A DNA stretch of 64,000 bases from Liolophura sinensis (lineage: Eukaryota > Mollusca > Polyplacophora > Chitonida > Chitonidae): NCBI RefSeq assembly GCF_032854445.1, contig NC_088306.1, forward strand, positions 16,833,764 to 16,897,763. Reading direction: 5' to 3'. The position numbers were made by a program, and so were the translations under genes. Positions 1 through 13,494 of the stretch are shown in pieces. The number at the start of each line of letters is the position of its first letter. The first letter of the stretch is position 1. A model generated the notes under the pieces. That model was not told the DNA's origin. It did not search any database and saw only the letters and a list, made by a program, of their open reading frames with translations.

Positions 1-114
1 TAAATACTTATCTTAGAGTTTTCAATTTCATTCGGAGTTAAATTATTCAATCTGATATCCGAAGCTAACTTATACGCATGTCGGTGTACATAAGATACTT
101 ATGCCATGCGTGTA

Positions 115-185
115 TGTATGTATGTATGTATGTATGTATTTATGGTTGGGGTTTTAAGTCGTACTTAGCAATTTCTCAGCCATGC
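115..185 (-). repeat. SINE family 2, tail fragment
   Basis: Reading the minus strand gives the end 'gaaattgctaagtacgacttaaaacccca', the shared tail of family 2 copies seen near 1.77, 9.58 and 57.85 kb. It is followed by a (TGTA)n run instead of the usual CACT run. Confidence 0.55.
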
Positions 186-1425
186 CATGCGTGCACAATG
201 TACATATATCCGTAAACAGTCTATACACGGGGGAATTAAACTATCCTTGGAACAGAACTGACCGCATTTACATGTCTTGAAGACTAATGGAACGGAGAGA
301 TTAAAACCAGTTAGATCCAAAATTCCTGGCGCCGCGTCTTGGTGAAGATCTTGTCGTAAGGCAGGCCTAACTAATTATTGCGAGCGACTTTACTGGCATT
401 TGAGATAAGCAAATTGCAGTAATTGAATTCCACACCTTACAAAGCTTTCCAGTTGTCGACGAAATGTCATTTCGTCTGACTGCGCAATGACACTGACAAC
501 CTACCGTGAAGCAATCTAAATGGAACACTGACCAATACCACGGTCATCTAGAGACTGGACATCTCAAAAGACCACAGGGGAAGGGATTATGTAACCATTT
601 CTGAGCTGGTAACTTGAGAACCCTTTTTATTCTGTTTCCAAACAAAGCCACACTTCACCTTGTTCGGGTGTAACCGCTCTGTTGGGAATAGAACGGAAAC
701 AATTGAAAGCTGCAGACGACAGATGCATGACGTAATCGATGATGTAGCTCGCGTGCGGATGCGACTTGTTGGGACTTCATTGTTTCTTTATCTACCCCTC
801 CTGTTTTTCACCTTCTCACGCAGGGTTTGAATATCTCCCATATATGGTTATGCAATAATTCCCTAAAACCCCCAAACAAAACCTTTGTCGACTTCATCAG
901 AGATAACTTGATAACATACTTTATCTTTACGCTGTTTGAAACCCCCAACGTAGTTTCATTCTTAAAAGCAGATTGTATCTACATAATTCAAGGACGGCGT
1001 CTCCATTGCACCTTGTTGTCTTATTTCGTGAAACGTAAATGTAAAATTAAACCTTAACGCATGTCCATACATGGATATTTAGCCTAGACAGCAAAGTATT
1101 TCGATTTCTGCCCTGAACATTTGTACTTAATCATCTGACATTTATTTTAGTAGAGAAGAAAACCGGAAAAGTCAAAAGAAGAAATTATTGACGATGATAA
1201 ATGTGTAACAATATTGACTTTGGCACTAAGGGGGTAATCAGTAATAGTAAACAGCTTTTGCTTTTGCAGAGACAAGCCTAATGTTTCTTCTATCCACTTT
1301 TGCATGTATAGATACATATTTATAACTAACTTTTACAGTAATGCGTATCAACCATTCATAAAAAGTAGAAAAAAAAACATTTGTGGATAGCTTATAATAT
1401 AGCTACCAATGCTTAGTATGGAATG
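186..1425. other. No gene recognised
   Basis: AT-rich sequence with only a short chance frame (827-1057). No repeats matching the families below were seen. Confidence 0.5.
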
Positions 1426-1429
1426 TCCC

Positions 1430-1805
1430 CTCGCTGGCTGAGTTGTCTAATGGGTTGTCTCCAACGATCGATCGGCCCCGATAGAACAGCTGGTAGGGCG
1501 GTAGATCCAGGATCAATCCTGGGTCGAGTCGTTAAAAAAGGAAGTTGTAACTTCCTCGCTTGGCGTTCAGCATAAAGGGGATAGTGCAACAACTGGAAGG
1601 ACTGGTTGACCCGTATCAGTATACTGGCTCGGGGCGGCTTACTAGCCTTCGGTATGGTGTGTCATTGAAGCAGCACTAGAAAAAGAACGGTGGAAATCTG
1701 TCCTGCAACAAGGAGGCACATTACAAGCAATCTAAGAATTCCTTCGTTGTCATATGACTGAAAATTTGTTAAGTGCGACGTTAAACCCCAAGCACTTACT
1801 CACTC
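1430..1805 (+). repeat. SINE family 2 (tRNA-headed), near full length
   Basis: The head contains a tRNA-like box B (ggatcaatcc in 'ccaggatcaatcctgggtcga'). The body has 'aggaagttgtaacttcctcgcttggcg' and 'tgcaacaaggaggcacattac'. The tail reads 'gtcatatgactgaaaatttgttaagtgcgacgttaaacccc', then a short CACT run. Other near-complete copies lie at 9.29 and 37.2 kb. Confidence 0.75.
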
Positions 1806-2382
1806 ACCCAACGACCGACGACCTCTCCTTGACCAACGAGCTCGTGTGCTCGAATCCCAGAAGCTCCTTACATTGGGCTTCGGCTCTAAAGTTGACACGT
1901 ATCTAGCGCGAGGTAACCGTGGTTTCCTCTCGGCTCAGTTCGGTTTCCTCCACCCATAAACCTCACCGTTTTCATATAATCGAAAATATTCTTGACAATA
2001 TTGTGGAAAGCACCAATCCAGTAAAAGGCAAAACTCACAGCACCTTACCTTCAATACATCAAGTTTCCATTCAGTTAACCCAGAGGTCAAACAAACTGTG
2101 AAAATCGGCATCCAATCTTTATAAAGACTGCATATGAAATGAACGCTTTAAACACACCGTTATTGTTGTATATATGTTCTATATAAAAATGCGCACACAT
2201 GACCTCGGCCATCGCTATTATGTCTCATATTTATAAGGCCTCACTGCTATATTTACTCTTCTTAATGCCGACTACTTTATTATTAGATACCCACATACTG
2301 TGTATAATACGGTACTCATACTGTACAATCCCTTGTTTTTTTCAACTGTCATTAGGAATGGGCGGGTTTTTCATGAGAAGTG

Positions 2383-2384
<2 letters not shown>

Positions 2385-2449
<65 letters not shown>
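2385..2449. repeat. (TA)n microsatellite
   Basis: About 32 uninterrupted TA dinucleotides. The tyrosine-isoleucine frames that cross it are translation artefacts. Confidence 0.97.
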
Positions 2450-2453
<4 letters not shown>

Positions 2454-2617
2454 AAATTATTGTGCAGATTTTGTTATTTGCTTTTCAAGCGACATGAGAG
2501 ACAAAAACAATAGGACCTGGAATGACCAGAAATGTATTCATATTAAAAAAAATGAAATGGTTCGAAAAGTTTTTTGACAAATGATCGTTACAAAGGTACA
2601 AATAAACATGATGGGTA

Positions 2618-2832
2618 TATATTTATTTGATCGGTGTTTTACGCCATACTCAACAATATTTCACTTGTACGACGGCGGCCAGCATTATGGTGGGAGGAAA
2701 CTGGACAGAGCCCGGGGCCGGAGAGGAAGCCAGCATGGGCTGGAGTTGAACTCACAGCAACTGCATTGGTGAGAGGGTCCAGAGTCATTACGCTGCGCTA
2801 GCGCGCTAACCAATTGAGCCAAGGAGGCCCAA
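2618..2832 (-). repeat. SINE family 1 (tRNA-headed), full length
   Basis: On the minus strand it starts with a tRNA-like head (ggctcaattggttagcgcg as box A, gttcaactcc as box B). The body is the conserved 'cctcccaccataatgctggcc', and it ends in 'gtgaaatattgttgagtatggcgtaaaacacc' plus an (AAAT)n tail. The pyrophosphate-like middle portion (acgaccatccgcaggttg) is missing. Confidence 0.88.
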
Positions 2833-2833
2833 T

Positions 2834-4050
2834 CATGCCTATGATTGGTATAAATGAAGTCAGTGAGCTAACGTGCATACCCACGTTTACTTAGTTAACC
2901 TCTGTCTGATTATAGTTGACGTTGGAAGTTCCTCAACTGCAGACAACCGCGAATGTTTGTCACCTAATGTTCTTATCGAATTTACATGAAAAACGAAACT
3001 CAAAAGTATGTTTGTACAATGGATGTAAGATGAGATACCAATTATATAACACAGTCGTTGACGCTGTTTCGGTTTGAGACAAGTTTATATTAGTTTGACA
3101 CAGGTTGTCATGGATTGCATGTCTTTGGCATTTGGCTGGCGCACAAAAAGAAGCACATCAGAAACTTTCGTTTGTCGCAACAGATTCAGAGCATTTCACT
3201 TACATAACAATGGTCCATTAAGATATACATGTAGTCATTTTGGTAAGCAAAACTGAAACAATGCGTGTGGGGTGAGGAAAGAGGGGGGGGGATTACTTCA
3301 CTTACGACAAGTATCAGATACACTTCATGACATGAAGCTAAAGTGGATTCTGATTGGTCCCATGGTGCGAATGAATGAATATGGATAACACCACCTTGGC
3401 GAAGTTGCAGTAACAACGCAGAGATCCATGCGACAATCTGATTCATTGAATCACTTCTCCCTTAACAGTTCAAGAAAAATTATCATTGTTGAAAGACAGG
3501 ATCTCAAAATCCTGAGATTTACAGGAAGGAGACAGCAAGCACTAACTGCGTGCACTGGCAACTCTTGTGTCACGATAGTTTCAAGTTCGTTATAGTTTTT
3601 GGAGAACTCTGTGGGTCAGGGGTGTTTGCTTTTTGGGGTTCTTTTTTTGTCCCTGCAGGTAAACATCGTGTTGAGAATAACGTTTGAACCCGTTTTTTTC
3701 TTTAAGATGACATTTGTTTGTTTCAAAAACAATCTTACAACGCTACATATCTATTCCCAGAACTGTATATTACGTCATCTTGTTCTGGAAACGAAAGTTT
3801 AATATTTGTTCTTACTTCTTGTTACAGCAAACATGACCGGTAAGATATTTCCCAGTCGATAAATCTGTTTGTTCTTTGTCCTTTCCATTGCCATAGTAAA
3901 ATGCTGTGAAAAAAATTTTCAAAGAAGAAATACCAACAACAACAACGGTTTATTTTTGACCCGTTAAACGGGGAAAATGTTTTTGACATACTCACCGTAA
4001 ATACGTCCACGTTTGCGTTCAGTCGTGAACATGAACTTGATTTTTGGGGG
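2834..4050. other. No gene recognised
   Basis: Contains a G9 tract near 3280. A fragment at 3372-3415 ('gaatgaatgaatatggataacaccaccttggcg') recurs in similar form at 16794-16840, so it may be the end of another dispersed repeat. Short frames look fortuitous. Confidence 0.45.
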
Positions 4051-4392
4051 TTATATAATCAGAAGGGCTAAGTCAGCTGGTATAAAATGACCGTTGGCAC
4101 GTTCAAAGGTAAGTCTGCTAGATGTAATATAGCTTAGGGCATCTTTGACGCCGCGTTGAGTAAGTATGTATGTAATCAAGGGATTAACCAAGGGCCAGGC
4201 GTAGAACGTCTCTGCTGTGTAGATATATGAGCCGTTACAATAAAGCGTCACTATATACAAGCTGAAAGTATGACTGCCGATTGTCCAGTGGATATAATAT
4301 GCTCTATTTTGACATAAATTTTCCAATGTTTTCAAACAACCACTGGAAAACATTGAATGTACTGTTAGTATGATCGCAATTATATTATACAA
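4051..4392 (-). pseudogene. Possible rhodopsin-like GPCR fragment (TM6-TM7 end)
   Basis: A 113-codon frame whose C-terminal half contains FYAWPLVNPLITYILTQRGVKDAL. This resembles the end of TM7 in class A GPCRs (NPxxY followed by a short basic helix 8), although one extra residue separates NP from Y. An upstream hydrophobic stretch (IHWTIGSHTFSLYIVTLYC) could be TM6. No TM1-TM5 was found upstream on this strand and there is a stop just before the frame, so if real it is a remnant or a lone exon. The match rests on one motif. Confidence 0.22.
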
Positions 4393-7300
4393 TATTTGTT
4401 TTATTTACACCAAATCCTGTGCAAACTTAAATGACACTATGAATTCTTACCATAGGTAGACGGTGGCCGACTGAGCCTGTGCGAGGTTGGTCCATTCTGG
4501 CACGAGGACGGTCGTTTTATTTCAATGTAAAACAATACGAGAAACACACTTTTCATGAAGTGCAGCATGGCGTGAGGTAGGGAGTGTCTAGCATAAGAAA
4601 CAGTTGACATAACCATATCGAACTGATAAATGTACCATCTACACATGCACACTTATCGAAGATCTCTGGAAAAAGCCACCGATGAAAGGGCAGTTTTGTG
4701 TTTAAAACTTCCATATTGATATTGGACATTGTCAGTATGTCTGTACACCAGTGGCTAAATTCACTTTCGCTTAAAGAATTCATAGACTTCTCAGAAGCAA
4801 GTATACATGATGCTAAATACAGGCTATTTACTTGATTCAGATACTGAGTCGCACTCAAGATCATGCACGATGGCCGTCTGTTTGATTGGAGGGGAAGCTG
4901 AAGGTAAACCGGGCTATTGGGCAGCAGCGAACCTCACGAGATACCTTTTGGACTTACAGACACATCGAGAACAGCGAGAGCTGGACTCGAACTTGGTCTC
5001 TTTTGTTAAGGGCTTAACCTGTGCAGCTGACCAGCGCTTCCAAAGAATCACCAAACGTTGATACAATGCCTATGGGAAACTACTCGTGCATGCATACCCT
5101 ACACTGTAGGAATGTCTCAAAAAACGGGATTAGATAAGTCTGGAGAAGTACAACTGAAACGTCAATAGCATTGTGCAAAATATGCTTGGCAACCCATGCA
5201 GAGCTTCAACTGGTAAATTTCTAAGTAATTGTTCCGTTGCCAAGGTTTTCAAAAAAAGTCGACATTAAACCGTCTTTGAAATTCCAGAAGCTTGAAATTT
5301 GAAGGATCTCCTCCATTATATGAACAGTGCTGCGAACAGCTTGTGCGACCCGTCACTCTTGTCTACAGCACCGTTATATGTAGGTACTTGAGGAGTCAAA
5401 CTTAAAAGGTGTTTGAAGTTAGCGGTGAATGGTTACGTTAATGACCCGGTTTTGTCAGTTTTCTTAAGATCGTGGGCTAAAGTTCGTGCCTAATGGACGT
5501 TTCTCTGAGTAGACCAATCTGTACATTTCTCTCCACTGAACACTGACAATTGTGAAGATTAGCCGATGAATGGAAATCGTTTAATGCATTGCCCTCGTTT
5601 ATTGTCATTAACACGCTATCACAACAAACCAGGCCAGGTGCACTCTCTTTTGAATTGTACACCTGGAAATACGGCTTACTGGCGAATCTTATCGAATACC
5701 CCAGCTAAGAATATGGGTCTAGCTCACGGAAGCTACTCTCTAAGCATTGCTTACTTGCTAAATGTGGAAGGTTATCAGTATTTAAACCCAAAGTCACAGT
5801 TTATTTGTTCAACAGTGGAATCTGACAACGGTTCATCCGGCCTGCAAATGCAGTCCACCGTTTTACTTCTCATTTATCTTCCATTTCGTATGACTGAGAC
5901 CGTATTTCCCAATTCCAATACCAGATTGTATGTCTGGACACCTTTTTTTGAATGGATGTATCTAGTCAGGGTTGTGTGGCGTCTTCTGAGAGGAACGACT
6001 CCGACTTGAAGGATTACATCACGCTTTGTTAGCCATTTTGTGATTTTTTTTCTTTATAATCTTATTCTCTTGCATATCGGTCCTTTCTAGATTTAACCCG
6101 AATACAACAAATTCTAAGAGAGCCGTATTAGAGAAAATATACGCCCTGTCTTTCCCAGACTCAGTTCACCAGAACCCACAAGAATTTTTTAAAGTTTCAT
6201 TCTTTTGCAGAAATCGAGGTCATTCTGCTGATTGTGTTTGATTTTGGAGACATGCACCACGCAAAGCCGAAGAGAAACCAGAATTTAGCTTCTTCAGGTG
6301 GAATAATCCCACTGACTTTGAAGTGCGACCGAGCGGTATTAAGTGACAAGGACCATGTTAGTCACACCTGTAATTAAGAACACAGGTGAGTAATCGCGGT
6401 GGAGTACACAGGTAAAGGTGGGTAATCCGGATTAGTCGGGATTAAGTTAGATTATGTCAGGGACAAGATTACAAGGCGGGCATCCTAATGCTGTTCATCA
6501 AGAAACAAGGGTATCTTTATAGGAAAGCTCAAAGAGACAAGAAAAAGATCTTGTTGTGCAAGCTTCGCAGAACAATGAAAGCTTTGAGTCATTTCCCCGA
6601 ACTTTTTCTGTGGCGGGCCGCCACGACAAGGTTTCCAAATACAACACAAGCTCAACTAAAGTGAGAGCGTCCCAAACCACCTTAGTTGTCAACACTGAAA
6701 AGGTATTATGGGCGTGGCCTTTTGTCATCAGTTGTTTCGTGTGTGATGTCGGACGTTTTCACTTTCATTTGACCATAATGTATCCAGGTAGACCGGAATG
6801 AGTGGGTATATCATTAAAGTTGAGTGAAAGCTTTTAACGTTAACGCATAAAAAATAATAGCTGGTTTCTTCCAGATCTGTTTGTTTATTTATTTGTCTTT
6901 TGAAATGATGTATACGACCAAAAACTATCAGTGTGATAGTATATGAAGTAAAAGTAATTTAACATTTTGAGCTCAAGGAAATTGCAAACATTCAAATCAA
7001 GGACTCAGTCTATGATTGGATAAGTGGAATTGTCTATATGGTTTACAATCATTTATTGCATTAAGTATGCATGCATGCATATACATTTATCTATTTCATT
7101 AATGCATTACGCGGTAAAAATATCAGTATTATTTCACTTAGATGGCGGCATCCACGTTTAATTTCTGGAATGATAAAAGTCTCGACCGTAGAGAGATGGA
7201 TCTGAACTCTCGACCGTGTTGATGTATGTGCGGCCTTAAGTTTCCTTCCACTCTTGCTCTATACTTCAGTGTCTTTATGGGATCATCTTTGACCAAAATT

Positions 7301-9285
7301 CGTTTGGTTTTTACCGGAAAGTTAAAATTCCAGCACCATCAAATAAATGGAATATCAAAAATCAAAAGGCCAGATCATTAAATACATAAATGAATTAGTA
7401 CCATTCTTACGCAAGTGGAATAGTGTTTGACTGTAATGATTTCGGGAAAGGCAAACATGTTTCTTGCTGTAAGGTAACATGTAAAAGTTTCATTTCCTTC
7501 CCCTGTTGATTTGGTAATTTTTTGTTCCCCTGCGGAAAGCCATTATAGCTTCCTCAATTCCATATTTCATCCAGGTTTTAGCACACGGAAAATGTTGTGT
7601 TTTACATGATGTGAACATGGATTGTCCACAGTCCGCCAAAACGTCAGCAAACAACTCGTCTATAGCGATCGGATAAAACCTCGTCATGTAATGCGTTAAC
7701 ATCTGGGTGTTAGAGGCTGGGGGAGGCTTTCCCGGTTTCAGACATAGCAGGAGCTGACTTTGCCGGATAGTTCTCCGCAAGGGACTGTCTGAGGGTGTCC
7801 TAGCCATGAGTCTGGCGGAACGCCACTATAAGACACGATAACACATTCGCCGACCTGTACACTCAGATCGTGACAGGATGACATACTGAGCAATGTACAA
7901 GAGCTCCGACGACCTCACTTCTCCGATCCAGCCGTTCCGACTAGGCAATTAGTTAACTTTCCAGTGGAATACAGAACCTAAAATTTGTGTGACTTCATGG
8001 TACGTGCATTGAATGAAACAAATCTATTTACATTAAGTAGCCTAGACGTCTGTAAAAAAAGTCCTGATTTTAACATTCTTATTTAAATGGTATTGAGCGT
8101 TTAAATTTGACCACGTCTCCAGAAAAAATAAAATAATGATGTTATTTCGGAATTTTGTATGGAACGTTATAAACAGGATTTCCCAAGCCTGCTAAACATT
8201 CGGAAATTTTTTTTTGAAATTCTCAAAAAATTAAAATAAAACAATAAAACATTTAACAAAGCAAAGTGTTCTTCAGGATGAATGCCTCTACGCAAAGCCG
8301 ACATGAATAATGTCATTCTACAACAGATAGGCATTGTTCTGAAATAACCATCTTATAAGTGATTGGTATTTAGGCTAAGACAAACTCGGCCCAGGAACCG
8401 TATGGACATTTACATGATGATGGCGAGCAATCCGTTGTCACTGGACACAGACCATGTATCTGTATATAACTGTACACAGTCTTTGTTTCCGTGTCCACTT
8501 GCTTTCGATACCGACCTTACTGTCATTGCCAAAATTTCGGCTTCCGGGAGTGGACATGCGAGTAAATTTGCACTAATCCCACCGTACACGGAAAATTAAA
8601 CAAGGCAGGGCCAAGTGGACGAAATACTTGAAGTTCTCTTCTCCCAACTCGATGGCCATATTGTTTAATTAGCGGAGGATTTCTGTTCATGTTTGTTCAA
8701 GCAGACCGTGAAATCTTGTCTCAGCGTTTGCGGAAGTTGAGGTAGCTTTCTCAGATGTCCTTAAGAGAAACCTGTCAGTTAAATCCGTAGGTCTGTCGGT
8801 AGCTTTCAAGTGTCGTCCTTCAGAACATGGATTGTTGATGTTATATATGCTTTAACAGCCAGATAAACAGATGTCCTTGCTTTAATCTGGGAACATCATG
8901 TCCTCCTGTCCAAAATCTGGGTTTGATTATCCCGGAAGTACAGTACCTGTACTTCCTGATCTGTACTGGAACAAGTGCAGATTTTACTTTTTCTTCTCGC
9001 AAAGTTTGGAACACTTAGTGTTCTCATGAAATTAATCTAGGAATTTCTTTGATTCAGGTTTTCGTCTATTGGAATAATATTTTGTCATGCGTGCTTTAGA
9101 ATCAGGAAAGGGTATAAATCAAGTCTTTGGTGTTATTTTTGAAAATTTATATGACTTATGCAGTTGGTGCCACTACTTCGATCATCATCTTTTGCTAAAA
9201 GATATTTCTTATTATAAATAGCTTTTATGAAATGTTATGGGTAAATTATTGTTAATAATAGTAGTAATAGTGGTATGATTAACTG
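4393..9285. other. No gene recognised; two unassigned frames
   Basis: The longest frames are 5566-6009 (+, 147 codons) and 7490-7807 (-, 105 codons). Neither shows a recognisable domain. The second has a stretch ending GIEEAIMAFRRGTK that reads like protein, but no convincing donor bounds it. A possible old tRNA-headed repeat lies around 4885-5000 (box-B-like gctggactcgaactt). Confidence 0.4.
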
Positions 9286-9289
9286 AGCT

Positions 9290-9622
9290 TCATTGTTCAG
9301 TTTCCGCTAAGGAAGCGGCAGATTCAGGGTCAATCCTTGGTCGAGTCACACCTAAGGCTTTAAAAGAGGAAGTTGTAAGTTGCGTTGAGCATGAAGGGGA
9401 TAGTGCAACGACTGTTTCACCCGTATCAGTATAATGGCTTGGGCGGAGCGGCTTACTTGCCTTCGGTAAGGCCTCAGTAAAGCAGCACTAGATAAAAGAG
9501 TGGTGGAAATCCGTCCTGCAACAAGGAAGCACATTACATGCACTCTAAGGATTCCTTCGTCGTCGTGTGACCGAAACATTGTTAAGTACGAGGTTAAACC
9601 CCAAGCACTCACTCACTCATTG
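9290..9622 (+). repeat. SINE family 2, near full length
   Basis: Box-B-like 'agggtcaatccttggtcgag', the central 'cccgtatcagtataatggctt' and the terminal 'cgttaagtacgaggttaaacccc' type tail followed by CACT repeats align with the copies at 1.43 and 37.2 kb. Confidence 0.78.
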
Positions 9623-9624
9623 TT

Positions 9625-11404
9625 AATTTGCAACTTCTTAAAAACTGCCAACAAATAAAAGGAGCAATAAAGGCATAAACTTTCGGATATCGCACTTTAG
9701 TTGCAAACTTGCGTGATGTGACACGACAACGCAAAGCCGTTCATCTGTCGCTTTGTCCTCATTCAGGACATATTAGACATTTTACGTCTAAAAAGAAGAA
9801 ACTGGACAAAGAGTGGATTATTAAGGGCTTCCAACCAGACAGTGGTTATTTAGTGGCAAAAGATTCTGCAGGAACGTAAGTTACGTAAACTTTCCTGGAA
9901 CAAAATCTTCTAAAAAAGAAATTCTAAAAAGAATAATCTCCGTTCATACAAATGAATGTGATGTAAGGTAATGGTGGACATGTTTCGTGTATGGAAGCGA
10001 GGCTGTCCGTGTCACCAAGGAAACATACCGGTACGTGTTGATATTTAAACAGTGGTTGTGGAAGCTGTGTGATGACGTAAGTCTTCCATTCCTGAGAGCG
10101 AGGAGGAATTCCTGCTGCTGATGCTTGGAGCAATTACATAATTTAGAAGGTACATTCGAAAACATCTTTATACATGATATGAACAAATATATAAATCCCA
10201 TTGTTATTTGCATTATTTTCCTTAATAATATTTTTCCTTAATATTTAAAATCATATCGAGCTTATTCCATGTGCTCTTATGCGGAAACTTGTTTTGAGCA
10301 AGTCCGACGCATTTAACACACAAGCTATGTTTACAAAACAGAAACGCGCAGGTCTGCGAACAGCATACGACAGATGCTTTGCCCAACGTCAAAGAGCTCG
10401 GAATGCCGTCTTACATTGTCACAGTGAATCCCTCCCCCGGACCCTCGGGTACAAAAGATTAGACCAAGTATTGTGCAAAGTGGATCGACCGAGTGATAGC
10501 GGCTGTAAAACACAGGCGTGGACGATAAGGCACAAAGACAGACGCTGCATTGATGTGGATTGTCCACTCACACGAATGGACCAGTAGGCGTTACACTCTT
10601 ATAGAATGCAGTCGGTGATTTGGGGCGTGGGGATGTGCTTTCTCATAACTTCTGCCCCACCCATGGGTTTTAGGCTTGAACCATTTTTAATAGCCCTTGA
10701 CACACCTGGAGAACTTACTAGTGTCTAGTCAAATGTGTTAATTAAGCACCAAACATATCCAAGCTCTAGACACTCGGCGTCCCTATTTCTTAGCCCAGTA
10801 GAACCAGAAGCTGATTCAAGGCCGCACCATTGTGAGTGACACATGCTGATCTAATTAGAGTTACCTGCCAAGGAGCCCTTTTTTCACCAAGCAGTCGCAA
10901 ACCGCACATGGCGAAACTTCTTCGACAACGTACAGTGTAACGTCACCACGGTAAATGGGCTTGATTCAGTCTTGCTATAAATTTGTAGAATGGGTCCTAT
11001 GCTCTAGTGAAGATACTTCAACAATTAATTTTTACCCAGTAATATAATAAATTACACATTTTCTGCGATTACAATAAATGACACATTTTCTGCCATTATA
11101 TATTTATTTGACTACAGGACGATGACAAAAAACAAAACGGGTTGAGACATCAGATATCTGTTTTGTCCAACCCAATATGCTGCTGGTGAAATAATGAATA
11201 CATTGAATATATATGGAATACAGAAAAAGCAGCAAATATACGATGCTAACCAATAATCGACATAGGATTATCAGTTTTTCTAGCAAATTTTAGGAAGTTC
11301 TTTCAAACACCACTATACAATACAAGTGATATATGAAGACTCCATAGGTTAGACTGTCTGTCGTAGAATCAGCGTGTAAGTTTAGAAGTAAACCGACAAG
11401 TGAT
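9625..11404. other. No gene recognised
   Basis: A moderately GC-rich patch (10.28-10.59 kb) is open on both strands without a recognisable domain. The rest is AT-rich with no family-level repeat seen. Confidence 0.4.
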
Positions 11405-11407
11405 TTG

Positions 11408-11655
11408 TTTGATAGGTGTTTAACAGATAAACCTGGAAACTCATAAATATTTCACTTATACCACGGCGGCCAGCATTATGGTGGAAGGAAAGGGGCAGTG
11501 CCTGAGGGAAAAACGACCACCCGAAGCACTTCCCACGTACGATCAGGGAAGAAGCAGGCAAGAGTTGAACTCACAACGATCGCAATGTTGAGAGGTTCCT
11601 GGGTCCTTGTGCTGCGCTAGCACGTTATAACCACTAGGCCATTTATGGAGGTCTC
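11408..11655 (-). repeat. SINE family 1, full length but diverged
   Basis: Contains the 'cggcggccagcattatggtgg' core and a tRNA-like head (cctagtggttataacgtgct; gttcaactct). The 3' end near 11430 is altered (ttaacagataaacc replaces ttttacgccgtact). Confidence 0.8.
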
Positions 11656-13230
11656 AACGACCAAGTGGACGGGACTTTGCTACTCAAAATCGGACTGCTG
11701 TGACATTGACTTTCCATTGGACAATTGATTGAGGTTTGATTGTAAAAGCATATCACAGCCTTCGGCATATGGATGACTATAGCATCGACATGATGAGTTA
11801 GCTCAGACCTGAACCTGGCAATGTTTACTCGGTCAACTATCAGAGCAAAAAGTAATCGCACGTTAGCAGACAGCTATGTGTGTCATACGCCTTTTTGAGG
11901 CTTGCAGTCTTTTTTTTTTGGCCAGTTTCTGAATTTAAATCACCACCGAGTTCTGCATACACAGGGAGAAGAACCGCGTTTAGAGAAAATAACTGGGGAA
12001 TGCAAAGCAAATTAAAGCATATTAATATGATATGATATTAATTGATGTGGTTTGTCTCAGCCATTTCCTCTTGAAAGAACTGTAACTGTAAAACTGTAAA
12101 CGACGATTAATAGAATAATCGTTATCACGGATTACATTTTCTGGATAAAGCGCAGATTCTAGTCCTATAAAATTGGCTCAGACCACTCTCGTGTTTGAAA
12201 AAGCTACCTGAAAAATCAGACAACAAATCGACATTAATACATGTCAATCGCCCAGACCACACGATCAACATGTTCACTTTATGTTTTTTTCGTAATGTTT
12301 AGAACTGGAATCAAACTATCTAGTTTTACAGATGTGCATGCAACAATTATTGGCCTGATACTCACGTTTTTTGTTTTTTTAAAAGTCACATTTTGTTCCC
12401 GGCATAATACGACTTAAATGTAGTGTAAAACCATACACACTGATTCTATCAATGCCGAGCGTGCAGAATAAGCTTTGCCAAAACATGGATGAGTCTAGAT
12501 CAGGTAGCCGCACATACAAACGTCAATGACGACTCTGTGTAGGCCTAAAGAGAAAATAGCCATCAGTTTTTTTCTCCCATGATCTGTTTCGCAGCGACAA
12601 CAGTGGGGATGCGGGGAATATTTGCTGTTGAGCTCAAGACGTCATTTTGTCAACAGCTGGATTAACTCCTCGTGTTTTAACCAAAGTGTGGGCCGCCTTT
12701 CGCCGCCTCTTTCAACATCGCTAACCGCAGATCAACCTGGATACGTCTCGTCCTCTCGGTCTATGTCCGACAATGGAGACCTTAATCTCAGCCCCTGGTC
12801 CGCTGAGCCAGAGGTAATACTTTAGGGACCGCTTCCAGTCAAGACTTCCCCTTAGACACATTCCCTAGACGGCGAGAGAATCACGAGTACATCCCCACAT
12901 ATCCGCTTTGGGCCAATTTCCTCTCTGTTGCTTCATAGTGTCGGTTTGCACAACAACAACTCGACAAAGGTGCTATATTGCTGGCGACAAAACGGGAAGA
13001 CAAGATTCGACCAGATGGCAATTTGAAACTGAACATTTCAACACATAACACATCTATTCTTCTTTGTTGTTGTTGCGTTTTTTTTTGGAGTTTTTTTTTC
13101 GTTAAACTGACGTAACCATTTACGAAATTATTCACATTAAAATTTTCACTCACTTGTTCGGTGAATAACGATGGTTACTGTTCATTTATTATTTATTTCA
13201 TACATTTTTCTTACTTGTCGCCATCTTACA
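11656..13230. other. No gene recognised
   Basis: Several T-tracts and short frames only. Confidence 0.4.
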
Positions 13231-13234
13231 GGTT

Positions 13235-13403
13235 ATGTTCAACTTAACATTGTTAGTCCTAACTGTTTGTCTGCTGCCTTCAACATCTTTATTAACAAAT
13301 GTTACAAAACATGGATCCGCAAGAGTGACTCAGATTAACCATTGTCTTCTGATCACAAAAACTAGCAACTGTCTGTACACGGATAGAAATCGTGCTAGCG
13401 GAG
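13235..13403 (+). CDS. Possible signal-peptide exon of a secreted protein (partial)
   Basis: A plausible acceptor (cttacag, ending near 13231) sits 3 nt before an ATG at 13235. The frame starts MFNLTLLVLTVCLLPSTSLL, a good signal peptide, followed by about 36 polar residues with two Cys. A donor-like GGAG|GTAATC would end the exon at 13403 in phase 1, as is common after signal-peptide exons of extracellular proteins. No matching next exon was recognised and no family is suggested. A chance hydrophobic start is quite possible. Confidence 0.25.
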
Positions 13404-13494
13404 GTAATCTAATTATAAACCATTGATGCTATGGTCATATATCCAAGCGTCAGTTCATTTATTTATTTACCATAAATCTGTTGTTCTGACATAT

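Noticed and set aside
2199-2577. Frames with a poly(Tyr-Ile) segment
   Set aside because: Translation of the (TA)n microsatellite.
5566-6009. 147-codon plus-strand frame as a gene
   Set aside because: No recognisable domain, ordinary length for chance, no splice-site support and no repeat explanation; left unassigned.
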